Source of the DNA: Amyelois transitella
Lineage: Eukaryota; Arthropoda; Insecta; Lepidoptera; Pyralidae
Length of the DNA stretch: 64,000 bases
Assembly (NCBI RefSeq): GCF_032362555.1
Contig: NC_083518.1
Location: 5,096,501-5,160,500, forward strand
Direction of reading: 5' to 3'
Positions 36,401 to 49,459 of the stretch are shown piece after piece. The notes under the pieces are model-generated. The model ran no database searches, had not been told where the DNA came from, and saw nothing but the letters and a program-made list of their open reading frames with translations. Both the position numbers and the translations under genes were made by a program. Position 1 is the first letter of the stretch; each line of letters opens with the position of its first letter.

Positions 36401-37336
36401 ATGTAGTATTTTTTTCATAGTAATTAGTAGCGGCCCGCTTGTGCAGCAAACGGTTCAAGCCAAAGCCGACTTTAGGCGCTACAGGTTACGGCGCTAAATC
36501 CACTGCGGGTAACGCAACGTGTGTTCGCGGTTCTACAGAACAACGTCTATGGATAAACTGAAAAATTAAGATTTTTTTTTCTTCGTATTTTTTCGGGATA
36601 AAAAGTATCCTATTTTACGCCCAGGATAATAAGGTATAATTATACCAAGTTTCATCAAAATCGAACCGTTAGTTTTCACGTGATGCCTGAACATACAGAC
36701 AGACAGACAAAAATTTTTTTAATCACATTTTTGTATTTGGTATCGATCCAGTAACAACCCCTGCTATTTATTTTTTCAATATTTTCAATGTACAGAATTG
36801 ACCTTTCTACAGATTTATTATATGTATCATGGGGAATTTTTAAATAATGCTTTTGATTGTGTTTTAAATAATTATACTCATTTTCAGCTTAATGGGAATT
36901 AATGTAGCTATGTAGTATTTTTTTCATAGTAATTAGTAGCGGCCCGCTTGTGCAGCAAACGGTTCAAGCCAAAGCCGACTTTAGGCGCTACAGGTTACGG
37001 CGCTAAATCCACTGCGGGTAACGCAACGTGTGTTCGCGGTTCTACAGAACAACGTCTATGGATAAACTGAAAAATTAAGATTTTTTTTTCTTCGTATTTT
37101 TTCGGGATAAAAAGTATCCTATTTTACGCCCAGGATAATAAGGTATAATTATACCAAGTTTCATCAAAATCGAACCGTTAGTTTTCACGTGATGCCTGAA
37201 CATACAGACAGACAGACAAAAATTTTTTTAATCACATTTTTGTATTTGGTATCGATCCAGTAACAACCCCTGCTATTTATTTTTTCAATATTTTCAATGT
37301 ACAGAATTGACCTTTCTACAGATTTATTATATGTAT
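36319..37336. repeat. Exact-looking 509-bp tandem duplication
   Basis: Copy 1 is 36319-36827 and copy 2 is 36828-37336. Each begins 'catggggaatttttaaataa' and ends 'agatttattatatgtat'. I found no difference by eye. The unit includes 'gcggcccgcttgtgcagcaa', 'cgggataaaaagtatcctat' and 'acatacagacagacagacaa', the last two typical of RTE/LINE 3' tails. Either a very recent duplication or an assembly duplication. Confidence 0.9.
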
Positions 37337-40300
37337 AGATATAGATTTTACGAATCTTTAACTTTTAGGTAAACATGTTTTCTTCGTTCACTATGTTACT
37401 GATAAGCTGATTATATTTAATTTTATTCTTCTTTTTTTTAAGGAAGTAAAACTAAGTTCTTAATAGTCTGTTCTAAACTTCTATGTTCTTGTTCCACCAT
37501 GTTTACTAACGGCGCGCGGCGCAGGCGCATAATACCTTCTTCGACAGAAAGAAATCTCGCCAAATTGCTTTAACTGTGGAACTCGTTGCTTGACACAATA
37601 AATCACACAAAAAAACTATAAGCAGGTGCCGTTAATGTCATCAACATCATAAAATACTTGTGACGTACCTAACTAAAAAACCTAGGTTTAATGACGTCTA
37701 TAAAATACCTTGCTATAATACTCGTATATCTTTAAATTAATTCATTCTGGAGAGGAGCCCGGGGTATAAATTTGACGATGGTTCCTGAATTGGGTGAGTC
37801 AGGTTTTTACACGAAGGGACTCCTATCTCACCTATGCAGTGGATCGCACTCAAATCGGATCATGGTTACCTCAAGTTTCCGCACGTTGGTTTTCCCTTAC
37901 CGTAAGTGAATATATAAAGTTAAAAGATAATACACATTTTTGTCAATAATCAAAGCAAAGTTTTTAACTTTTCGGATCAAGGAACCGAGATAAATAACTT
38001 TGTAGTAGGTAATAAGTGGAAACTATTTTAAAATACAAGTGAGATAAAACTAAGTAAGTACTACAACTTGTATTCGTTCCCCATCGCAACCTGTAATCCC
38101 ACGCGAAGCCGCCAGATATACTGAGGATAAGACCTAGAACGGTCACGGAAACGCTGTATAAATACATAGATATAATGGTTACCTAGTTGATTTAAGTACT
38201 ACTTTGAGGTATTAAAATTTGAAGTAATTATGGTAAACGGGATCGTGAAGTAGAAGAAGATGAAAAAAAGAGAAACACACAATCAATAGACTAATGAAAT
38301 ATTTACGATGATTGTTAAAATAAAAACAAAATTTATGAACTGATCTAATGGGTTGATAAATCATACGAAACTCAAATGTCAAAGCGAAGATTGAAAACAA
38401 GGAAACAACAATCTCAGATTGCAATTACGAAGTTATCACACTTACAGATACAAATCGATTATACCTCACAAAATTGGACATTATTCGGACCGTACGAAAT
38501 TAGGTGCCAATGAACTTCACGGCGGCTAATAGTAGAGAAGCCAAGAAGAAAATTATAAATGCTATTATCTACTGCCTGTTATTACGACTGGTTGTTTATG
38601 CTTTATGGAACTAGATTCTTAAGTTGGTTTTAGGTTTGTTTGTCGGTTGGGCAAAGTTACTCTAGTTTAGATATAAGAGTGCCATCTTCGAGATGAATTC
38701 TAGGTATTAAATTGATGTTTAAATGTACAAACATATTGATAAAATAAAATCCATGTCTATGTTTATCACTTAAAAAATTGTAACGGAAAATATAAAGATC
38801 TTTTTACATTTAAGCATGATTAAATTAAAACAGCAAAACCTATAAATACTGAAGTTGTAAATTAATCTTATCATGGTCCAACCCTTACTACTTATAATTT
38901 ATTTATACCTAAGTGAAACGCAAGCATGTAATCTTCTTATTCCGCGGTTATCCATCCAAATCCAATGCACCATGATTTGATCCGACGTGAAATTAGAAAT
39001 TATAAGGCAGATATTCATACTCAGAAAACCGATTCTAATTAAAGTTGGAACAGCCCGTTGGCACTTCTTTTATTACTATTTTGATAGGCGAAAACATGAC
39101 TGTGTAATGATACGTTATGAATTTGTTTTTATTTTTTAAGAGTACTTTAAAGATCGTCTAAACTTTTAATAGTATAATCTAATTATAAAAAAATTGTTTG
39201 CATGCGATACGAGTATTTTGATCAACATTTGAGATAAACTTTTCAATGCTTTGTACATTTATATACATGTGTTAGTTTTGAATAAACAATAGATATGGTA
39301 GACTTATAAAATTTGTACCAGTTTTACGACATTCTGTTTCATTGTTTTAATAGGATCGGACCCATAAACTCGCGGGCAGAATCAGATCACACGCGCGGAA
39401 AAAATTGCTTTCACCGAGATCGTTTCCAATAATTTGATCGCTTCTAGGTGAATAGGTCGTTGCGTGATCAAGCACTATGTTGGCCTTGACCTACAAACAA
39501 AACAATATACCTATTGGTGTGAATCTTACATGCATGCGAAGATAATCGCTCTAGTTTTTGAAAGACGGTTATTTATTATAGATTCACCTCTATATTATTA
39601 AAACATCATCAAGTTATGATAAAGTTCACGGTCTTACCAATCGGTGATGGAGAAAGCATTATTTTTTTGTAAATCATAAGCAATTAACTAGTTTAAAGGA
39701 TGTAGCAGCAAATCTAATCGAATAGATCCTTATTTGTGACCCAAGTCCGTAAAAGTTGTCATATCAGCCATTTGATAAAATTTCATTAAGATTAAGAACT
39801 TCGACTATATTTATAAAAATGGCCATTTGATGTACAATTTCAAAACACTGCGGTCAATTTGTTAAAACAAAACAACACGCAATCGTGAATCAGCTGTTAT
39901 GTAATCATTTACCCCTTTTATCTACGACGTGTGCCATTACAGGTCAGCTCACATTGCTTTCATTGAGACATCAAGCAAGTACATTGACTTGGGTAAGTTC
40001 GTTTGCTATTGTTAAAATCGAGAGAACGATAGGTGTTTCGTGATGTTATTATTAAATGGTGATTCTAAGACCTGCTGAGCTTTGGCTTGCATTCCTCGAA
40101 GAACGCAACCGCAGATTGAGTTCCACCAGCCATTTAGCTCCGTTCTAGACCATTATCTATCGTCAATAAACTGAGAACTACTTTAACATTCCTTTGCATC
40201 GACTGTTTCTTCAATAGCAATTACTTTTGAGTTATAACAATTATTTTCATGAGCAAATATTAAAAAAGCATCATTTGCTTATTTAAGCACAGGTTTTATG

Positions 40301-41816
40301 ATCAATTTAATGAGAATTGCACACGAGTCAATTTATTTTCCAATTATGTATACAGTTTGGACTTTCGCAAATTGATTGACGATACTATAAATCATGTCCT
40401 GTATTCCATTATTATGATCTCCTCGTAGACACATGAATGCATATAAATCACACCCGTCGTATGGAAGTGTATCTACGATGAATGTCTTTGTTGAATGACA
40501 AAATTTATTATATGCGCTCTTTACTGCTCTACCCACGGTAGGAAACATTGGGCTTTAATATATTCTTAATAATTAAAATCAACTGCCTATGTATCATAAA
40601 TGTAAACTTGCATGATTTAAATAGACGCAGATAAAAAAATCAGTTTATCTTTCTCTTACCATTGTTTGCAGATTTGCTTATTAACTTTACGATGTAATTG
40701 AAGTCCATCCTTAAAAATTACGGTAAATATTAACGATCCATTCACACGCGCTGAGTATAACTCCTAGTTTCACAGAATACAGTTTTAATTGTATCTAATT
40801 AGAAATTACGCAATGTGACAAAGCTGGCCGTGTAATCTTCATGATGTTAAATAATAAAGCTCGGAGGCTGTTCCGCTTTATAAAGAGTTGTTACGTCATT
40901 TAATTGTTAATTTATAAAGAGATGATCTCAGGCAAACAAAGTTACAGTCCAATTTGTTCTTAGTCTATTCATGGTAGGGCCAAGATTTCTTACAAAATCT
41001 CAAATAATTAATAAAGGTGGGTTCACCATAAGCGAGTAACTGATTTTATTCAAATAAATTAAACTTTTAAAGATTAAACTCACTCAAAGGTTTGCCATTA
41101 TATTTGTAGGCAATGATTATTTTATTATTAGTATTTTTAAGATTTTCGATATTTTTTATTTATAAGTGTATAGTAAATAATTAGTTAAACATTATAAAGC
41201 TTTAAACCGACAGATTCAAAAAGTGGTTACTAGGTATGAGAAATATAAATTGACAGACTATCATTATGTAGTTGCTTAGAAATATACGTACCACGTCGAC
41301 AATTTGATTGTACTCTAAACAGTTCTAATCGAAGTGGAGTATCAGAAATAACGAGGGAGCGGAAACCTAGCGGTATCGTAACAATATAGGGCATTGTGTG
41401 GAGTTACTTAAAGTGCTTTTGCCCGTTTTTGGCATGCAATTGTGAAATGGCTATTGTTATAGTTATTATATCTTTTTAGTGATAATGAAACTTCTAATTA
41501 CTCTATAAAATTGTTGTTGCCAATTGTTATTATACGCAACCCACAATATTATACTTATGCTCTCATATCTTAAATTGATTTTAGTTCGATAATATCTCTT
41601 TACTAATTTTAGATCTGGATGGACCTAAAATATCTATTAATTTATGAAAAAATCTTAAAAACACACTTATAGTTATTAAGTGAACTTAATCCTAAAGGTT
41701 TTTTCTACCAGTATCCTTCAGAAAATGGTTAACAAATATGAATGCAGAATTTTTCTCGACTTCAGCAATTTTTCACAAATGTTTGTTTGTAAGACAAAGT
41801 TTTTCTTATTTCTCAG
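37337..41816. other. Distal part of ZP intron 1
   Basis: 37741-37910 is the 'ctggagaggagcccggggta' repeat. The rest is AT-rich with no confident gene. A minus-strand ORF at 40548-40333 (71 codons) has an unusually protein-like composition but no domain I can name. Confidence 0.5.
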
Positions 41817-41827
41817 GGCGCGCAGAG

Positions 41828-44800
41828 ATGTGGCGTGCAGTACTGCTATCGTGCGCATTAGTGTGTCACGGCCAGCAGACTAGCCCAAACCGGGTCGTTG
41901 ACCTCACCAGCACGTGCGACAAGGGCTCCCTCACTGTACACCTAGGCATGGAACAGCCCTTCAAGGGACTCGTCTTTAGCAAGGACTTCTCTAGGGAGTG
42001 TCGAGTTCAAGGTACTTTGTATTTTGCTTACTTTCCGTTAAAAAATTTATTTGCCATGATAAGTGAGAAGCACATTTGGCATTATTGTCAGCCGCCACCG
42101 TTTCTTTCCTAAGAATTTCATAAAAGACGACTAATGTACTTAATAAGAATACTTGAAGTACTCTCTCTCTCTAATCTTTTCTTGCTCCCGGTTGCACCCT
42201 CCACTGCAACACTTCCGGACCCAAGGTCCGCCCCCTGACACATATAGTACTAGAATTTGTTGAGTAATTTTTTTATCGAACCCAATTTAGGTTAGTTCTT
42301 TCGTGTAATTACCGGGTTCTGACTCCAGATCAAAGTCGCAGACTACGGGCAAGCGCCACGGTGGTGACGATAGAGACACACTAAATTAGGCTTAGATTTT
42401 TCTCCTTAAAAAGGTTTATATTTTCTTCCGTTTCAGGTAGTTTCCAAAACCGGGTGACCCTCCACTTGCCGTCGAATGCGTGTGGCGTGCGTACGTCTAC
42501 CTTAAACAGCTCCATCTCAGAGCCGGACAATGAAGACTTGTATTACAACGTGGAACTCGTGGTGCAGATGGACAAGCATCTGCAGCAGTCTGCCGACCAA
42601 GACATAGTGGTGCGGTGAGTTATCTTTACTTTATGGTGGAATTAACATTTTATTATCTGTACTTACATTTTTCTCCAATGTTATTTTGAGGTAAGAGAAT
42701 TGCACTTTTAGAGCCATATATTCAGAAACATGTTTTTTGAGAGTGAAGGGGTTGCTGCTTTTCTTCACAGAACTTAGGTGACCAGAACTAGAGATATTTT
42801 TTTAGTGGGCAATAAATTTGGTACCACTCTTTTTTCCCCATTAAACACTCTCCTCCCCATTAAGGATACACCGATCGATATCGAGGTAGGTAACCTAGCA
42901 GGTTATTTATAATCATAGTATTAAACCAATATAAAACACGAAGTGTGAGAAAAAAATTATGTTTTGCCGCGTCTAGGTTTTATGCGATAGGAATGAAGCC
43001 ACTTTATCTTTACGGCATCAAACCGGTTCTAAGTTCCGATAAAATGGATTTATTAGAAAATCCATTATTTTATAAAGCTCTATGAATAAAACATTATCCA
43101 GGTTACTGTCTTCGATGGTGTTATAGCTTTTATTTCACGTTAAGAGGGTCCGGTGTACCGCGGACTCGTTTCACATGAGTGCCCAATAGCGCTAAGTATT
43201 AGAGGATTTAACACAATTCAGAACTTAAATAGCATTAGCTATAAAGTCCTGCAAAGCTATAAAGTACTTTATCAAGAGCACGATATAAAGCAAATCAGTA
43301 GCTATAACTAAGCTTTACCAAGTAAATTTAATATTTTACTGAAACTTTTTTGAGCGAGTTTGCAGACAGCGCACATGTCAAATACATTCAGTAGAAAAGT
43401 GGAAAAGTTTATTTTTACTCTTATAATTTGAAAGCAATCGTCCGTTCTAAAGGATCATTTCCATAGTACCTAAGCTTTTCGCTTTTCGGTTCAAAACCAA
43501 CGGACTACAACGCATGCACATCCAACATCGTAGATTTTCTGAAAATTCCATCAGAAAGGGCGATAGGAACTCGCTAACAAATTTTATTAATATTTAATAT
43601 AAGCAAAGAAGAAGGCCTTCATATTTTCTTAATTTAACACAGCAATAATATTTATGTTTTAGATGTAAATTGCAACGTCGTGCAGTGCGCATTAATAGTT
43701 CAGCGTTGGAAGGTGTCATAAGTACCAAATTACGTGAAATGATGGGGCATGATATGAAGAAAATAAGGTAAATATATCTCGCAACATTTTAGCATTATAA
43801 TTAAAGGAAACTCCTGCAATGCTTGCGGAGGACGGGAGACGCTTCGAGTTAAACCTGCCTTACCAAATCCGAAATCATGGTTACATACATTGTCAACCAC
43901 AACCGGGACCAACGCCAGTATGATATAATGATCGAACGATATTTAAGGAATTACCAATTACCACTTAGGGTCAAGTCTTTATGATTAATGATAAACCAAC
44001 TACTTAGCTAATATTCGTTTTAATAAAAAATATTGCTCACTTCCAGGACGGGACGTAATCGGCACGGATTCGTGACCCCCGCGGAGTTAGAACAGCGACA
44101 ATGGCTGATGGAGGCTGCCAGGGCCTGGATGCAGCTAGCACCAGTATCAGCCAGCACAGAGCCCGACACCGTGGAGGTCGGGCAGCCCACTAGGCTGCTC
44201 ATACAGTGCACGCTGCCAGGTCAGTGCAGTACCTCTGAATGTTGGTAACGTAATCTGATAGAGACAGCCAACACTGCGCTACTAGGCAGTGATCTGTGCT
44301 GTTCTCGAATTTGACGCTAAGAGCTTCATTATGCAGATGGTATAGGTACCATATGATAAGATGGAGTGGAACCCACATCATGGCTTCACTGTAATAGTAA
44401 TTTAGGTACTAGTAATAGTGAACTAGCATCAGATGGACTTTTTAAAGTAGCCCCTCAGAGGAAACTAATTATGTTCATTTTTTTAATTCCAGTTGGTATT
44501 GGCCTTCGAGTTACCAACTGCATCGCCCACGACGGCCTCGGCGAGGCTTCTCAGAAGTTGCTAGACGAAGCAGGCTGCCCCATAGACGAGGCCATCTTCA
44601 ACAAGCCTACCATCCACCGCCACCAACACAGAACAGAAGTCGACTTGTCTGATTTAGAACCAGTTGATCCTCAGCGAAACATTGACGAAAACGCGAACAT
44701 AAAACTATCAAGATCAGATCCTGAATTCATGTTTAAAAATATAATGACGTATCAACATGCTGTCACTACTTTTGCGGCATTCAAATTCCCTGATCGGGCT

Positions 44801-45694
44801 AAACTACATTTATCATGTGGAATCGAGTTGTGTAAAGGACAATGCCCGCCTGTTGACTGCAAGGCACTACAGAAACCCCAGCAAACCCGAGATGGACTGG
44901 TGAGAAAAGCTCGGTTGGATAAGGACGCTAAAGGAGTGGTTATTGATAGACTTGAAGTATACAATAGTATTGAAGTTTTGGCGCCAAATATTGAGCTGGA
45001 AGATGAGGCGTCGATTAGAGGTAAATTTATTCATCGTACCTAATAAGTTAATAATACTATAAGAAGGTAGGATTTAAGTCCACGGTCGGGAGGCCGTGGA
45101 TTCGATACCCGCTAGAAATATTTATGTCGTTCATTCTTGAACCATCTTCATCATCAACCATAGTCCAATTATAAAGATAATATGTCTTTGGTTCAGCCTC
45201 CGTGTAGTAGACATAAGAAGAACCCCATCACATATTTCATTTGCTGCGTATAGAAATAAAATCCTCAAAATTATTTTTATGCACCACTAGTACATATCTG
45301 TAAACATTAGACCTACAGTGAAACCGTGATGTCTTTTTCAGGTTCACGAAGAATTGAAGCGGAAGAAGATGAATTGATAAGAAAATTCTCGCCTGGAGAC
45401 AAAACCATCTGCCTCTCTCCCGGAAAAATGGCACTGGCCTTCTGCGTGTTAGGGGTAATTTTTCTCTGTGCTATAGCTGTAGCATTCATATCGCTGGTGC
45501 GAGCGAGACGGCGACTAGGCCGTGAACCACTGCATACATCTCTCTCGTTCTACACTGGCAGCAAAAGCATGTTTTCTTCTAGTGAGAGTTCTAGCTCAGG
45601 GTTAAGCGGTAGCAAGCTACTTTTAACTGACAGTCCATATTTGGACCATCACTCTTCTTCAAGCAATAACTGGCCGTATTCACGAGCCTTCTAA
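41828..45694 (+). CDS. Zona pellucida (ZP) domain transmembrane protein (six coding exons)
   Basis: Probable apical extracellular-matrix protein of epithelial cells, secreted or membrane-tethered and able to polymerise through its ZP domain. Coding exons: 41828-42011 (exon begins at 41817), 42437-42614, 43663-43767, 44047-44219, 44493-45020 and 45342-45694. All are GT/AG and in phase, 1521 nt or 506 aa. A signal peptide covers about residues 1-16 (WRAVLLSCALVCHG). ZP-N has the four-cysteine set C30, C58, C77 and C122. ZP-C carries C210, C223, C242, then C322, C327, C331 and C336 (LSCGIELCKGQCPPVDC). A furin-like RKAR (351-354) follows the ZP domain. The membrane segment is about 419-442 (MALAFCVLGVIFLCAIAVAF), followed by an Arg-rich stop-transfer and a Ser-rich cytoplasmic tail. 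N-glycosylation sequons are at N85 and N132. Insects have many ZP paralogs, so no symbol is given. Confidence 0.92.
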
Positions 45695-45844
45695 GTAAAC
45701 CTCGATTGACTGATTAATAAGTAGATCACTAACTTAGATGATATTACGATTCACGCAAATCCTTTACAAAGAAAAATCGTGAGCAGGTGGCAAAAAGACG
45801 CTCATAGGCACGTTGAGTAACCTGGCACAAATCATGTTTTAATG

Positions 45845-45850
45845 AATAAA
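45845..45850 (+). terminator. Candidate poly(A) signal of the ZP gene
   Basis: AATAAA 150 bp after the stop codon at 45694. Confidence 0.6.
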
Positions 45851-47169
45851 GAAAAAACCACCAATATCTTTTTTTAGTAGGTAGATAGATGTGTGTAGGT
45901 GTCCGACCAAGTTTCCGCCAAACTTGGTCGGATTAATTAAAGCTGACGATGCCCATTGTAGGAATAAACTTCCAAAGGTTTTTTGGTTTTGGTAAGCTAT
46001 TTATTTGCAAAATAATAATATGAGTTTACATGTAGGTATTGTTTATGATGACAAGTTGAGGTGGCGCTTTTGATATTATCGGATAGATACTCAGTGTAGG
46101 ATTATACAAAATAGAAGATGTCAGTGCTTAGACAATTTACTTCATATCACTTAATAATTAACAATTTACAGACAAACCGGAATAAAAATTATTTTCTCCA
46201 TTCATTTATAAATATGAAGAAAGAAAGGTATTTATTCAAAATCTATGTTAGGATGTTCGTTGACACGACACACAAGACAACACACATAGCTACCTAAGCT
46301 ATGTGTCTTCTTTCCTCAATTTCATTATTTTTGAGATTCACCGCAGAGTAAAAGGAAGAGAGAAGCTAAGATATATTGTCGTATGAACGTTCGTGAATCA
46401 ACCCCCAGATAACGACGCAGCCGAGAATAGCATAGATAAGAGTGTGGTTGTTGAAACTACATGCGGATTATTAACGAACGTCGACTAAGCAAATGTTTAT
46501 GTTATTTTTTCCCTCTCTGAGGTTAATTAGGAAAAAAAATTAAGAGAGAGTTGGTAAGAAATATGCAATTTCAACGTTCTTGAAAAGACCCCATGATATG
46601 AGGTAAGTTAGTCCTAAAGGGCAACACCATAATTTTTGATAAATTTTTTTATGTAGACGGTGGAGCATACAGAAAAGTATAATATACCTTATCAAAAATG
46701 GTATCTACCTACGTTTCTGTGACATGCTTCTTATTTGTGAGATTCACCAAGTATCTTTACCGATTAATAAAAGGGTGCGGGACTGGGTTCTAGGTATTAC
46801 TAAAGTTAACATTAGCGCCACCTCGAGTACTAGTGTAGTTTTTAAAAACTATTTATCTTGAATAATGATGAGATTGTGATATGTTGTAAGAAGTATGTTT
46901 TTATACATATGTACTTAAGTAGGTACTATAAATACATTTTTATCATAATAAATTATTTAAGAAAAATCTTTTGTATTTTTTTTTCTCAAGTGCTTGTGTC
47001 CAATGAGAGCACTAGTGTAGTGTAGTCCCTCTATATAACCATGATAAAACCAACGAATACCTATGGTAAAGTTTTTGACGAAGTACGGTCGCGTTCATAA
47101 TTGCAGTCATAGTTCGCAAAACTTTATAGCTTGCACCGCTGCTATCACTCACACATTCACACAAATAAC
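45851..47169. other. Intergenic region downstream of the ZP gene
   Basis: No gene seen. It contains a short inverted repeat 'ccaagtttccgccaaacttgg' at about 45905-45926 and generic AT-rich DNA. Confidence 0.5.
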
Positions 47170-47184
47170 ACAATAAACAACAAG

Positions 47185-47816
47185 CGGTGAAACGTTGGGT
47201 AACCCGCCATCAAGAAGAGGGTAGTGAAAAAAAAAAAGTCGTCCGCTAATCAACACAGCGACATGCCACACAGCGGAGATCCATGGTGGAACAGTACGAA
47301 AATAATGACTTCATACCGACCAGAATATTTGCGGAACAGTTCGACACATCAGTGGTTACTGTTCGTCGAGTTTGCACCGTGAGGGACTGCACCACAGGCA
47401 GCCAGCAAGAAAGCCGTATTTATCCGAAATAAATAAGCAAAAACGTTTAGAATTTGCTCGGCAGTATTTGGATTTTGACTGGAAAAAAGCGATATTTACG
47501 GACGAAAAGTTCGTTTATGTCATCACAACACGGTAGGCTTCATTTATGGCGAAGAAATGCAACTCGATATGAAGAAAAAAATATTGTGCCAAATATGGAG
47601 TCTGGACGCATATCTGTAAATATGTGGGGCTGGATGAGTGCTGCTGGACCTGGGGAACAGGTGTGGATAGCAGGACGCGCTACAGCTGCTCATTATGTGC
47701 AAGTGCTGCAAGAAACCATGTTACCAACTATGCGGTGTATTTATCCGATTGATGATATGCCAACATATCATTTGTGCAAGACAACTTCCCTGTGCATCGA
47801 GTCCATATAGTGCGTG
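47185..47816 (+). pseudogene. Broken Tc1/mariner-superfamily transposase
   Basis: A patchwork of reading frames keeps transposase signatures. First comes LEFARQYLDFDWKKAIFTDEK, with the first catalytic-type Asp codon at 47501. A frameshift near 47515 leads to GRLHLWRRNATRYEEKNIVP, SGRISVNMWGWMSAAGPG and HYVQVLQETMLPTM. A further shift precedes a QDNFPVHR segment (second Asp at 47780). Upstream frames contain stops. At least two frameshifts and in-frame stops make it inactive. Terminal inverted repeats were not identified. Confidence 0.8.
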
Positions 47817-48277
47817 AAAGGTTCTACCAATTTATATTAAAAGTACTAATTACTTAGATAGTATTTTAAGGACAGCTTCAATATCTTTTCTTTATGAAAA
47901 CGAATAATTAAGCTGTAACCTTAATAATAGGAGATAAGAGGATGATACAATTAGTGTAATATACTATATATGTATAGCTTTATATAATCATCAATGTGTA
48001 AATAAAACTATAGGTAAACGGTTTCAATAAAATTTACTAATTTTAATTATTGAGTGTTTTATTTTGCTCCCTCTTGTTTGATATTTCTTGCTGATTTCCG
48101 TGTTTGAAGACACGGGTATTGTAATTCTTAGATATCAGTTAGTTAGTTAGTCAGTCAGTTACTTAGTTCAAATGGCACCTTGTAACATTAAAAATTGTCA
48201 GTAACACTAAAATATACAAAAAAAAAGTCCTTGAATAACTTCGGAATCTAAGTAACGCTAGTAACTAGAACAAGCGA

Positions 48278-48328
48278 GTGTGAGCAAGCGAGATTATCTC
48301 ATATATCTTAGATCTCACTTGCTCACAC
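48278..48328. repeat. 17-bp inverted repeat with 17-nt loop
   Basis: Arms gtgtgagcaagcgagat (48278-48294) and atctcacttgctcacac (48312-48328) pair with a single mismatch. Confidence 0.85.
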
Positions 48329-49423
48329 GAAATAATAAAATTACTACCCAATAACTTTCAAAGGAACCACTACCTATGTTAGGGTCGTGTGCAGACAAAC
48401 TTTCAACCTTATTGAAATGACATAAGTCTGGCAGTCGCAGGCTATAGGCAAATCTTATGCAAATAATGAGAGACGACGATATCTCGATCGACAATTATCG
48501 GGCCCAGTTCGGCGAATGTTAATTACCGTCTCTTTCTGTTTTGTTATGTTATATGTCATAGAATAATAAACTCTTTTACTTAGTAATCATTGTCATTAAA
48601 GACCGTATTCATTTGAAGGAATATTATTCTTTTTAAATATGCATGTGTGTGTGTATCTAGTGGAACCACAGTGCACGCTATTTTAACCCGTAAGAATTTT
48701 AAAACTATGACTGCAGATATGAACGCGATCGTACCTATGCTCAATTGTTTGACAACCGCAATCGGTGGTCAAGTCGGTAGAGATTCCACTTCGATAGACT
48801 CAAATTTTAATATCAATAAGTACCTAGGCGTAGGCACCTACCATAATCAAATTATACTTTACCTTCTTCCTCCTGACGTTAAGTTGTTTTTACGATTGGT
48901 AGATAAGCTTGCAGAGGTCTGGTGAGACGTGTTTCGTACACCCGCAAGTCCGCAAGCTTAGTAGGGGAATCTAGCCGATATTGAAGCATGGTAAAAGTTG
49001 TTAAGTAAATACTATACGGAATACAAAAAAATGAGAAACAACGTATATAAATTCAGTAATTTTTAATTATGTTTCAATTTTCAATAATATAACGTTATGT
49101 TTATTAATTTGATATATATATCTACATATTCGCCGCGAAGTTCAGACCTCACGTAATCTTTAATTTTTACGATATTGTCAATATCTCAAAAACTACTCGA
49201 CCGATGCAGATGAAAGTTAACGCGTTACAAATAATAACGTGATACACACATAAAAATATCTAATTTTCGTCAAAACTTGGATTGAAACACCTCACTCGCT
49301 TCGATCGCCCGGGACCCCGATCAAAAAAGAAAATGTGAAATATATTCGTGACAATAATGGCACATTTAACGTGACAATATGGATTTTGTTTTTTTTTTAA
49401 CTTATTTTTAGTAGGTTTTTTAC

Positions 49424-49459
49424 TACACTACTGACGTCATTATTCTCGTCAGTAGTGTA
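49424..49459. repeat. 13-bp perfect inverted repeat containing a CRE site
   Basis: tacactactgacg (49424-49436) and cgtcagtagtgta (49447-49459) are exact reverse complements. The left arm runs into TGACGTCA at 49432-49439. Confidence 0.8.

Noticed and set aside
44366..44492. In-frame Met upstream of the ZP exon at 44493, giving a 225-aa ORF
   Set aside because: The exon has a clear acceptor at 44491-44492 in the phase required by the donor at 44219. The upstream residues are intron read-through.
48138..48170. 'gttagttagttagtcagtcagtt' short tandem repeat as a possible CRISPR-like or functional array
   Set aside because: A simple 4-bp microsatellite of about 30 bp; no spacer structure.
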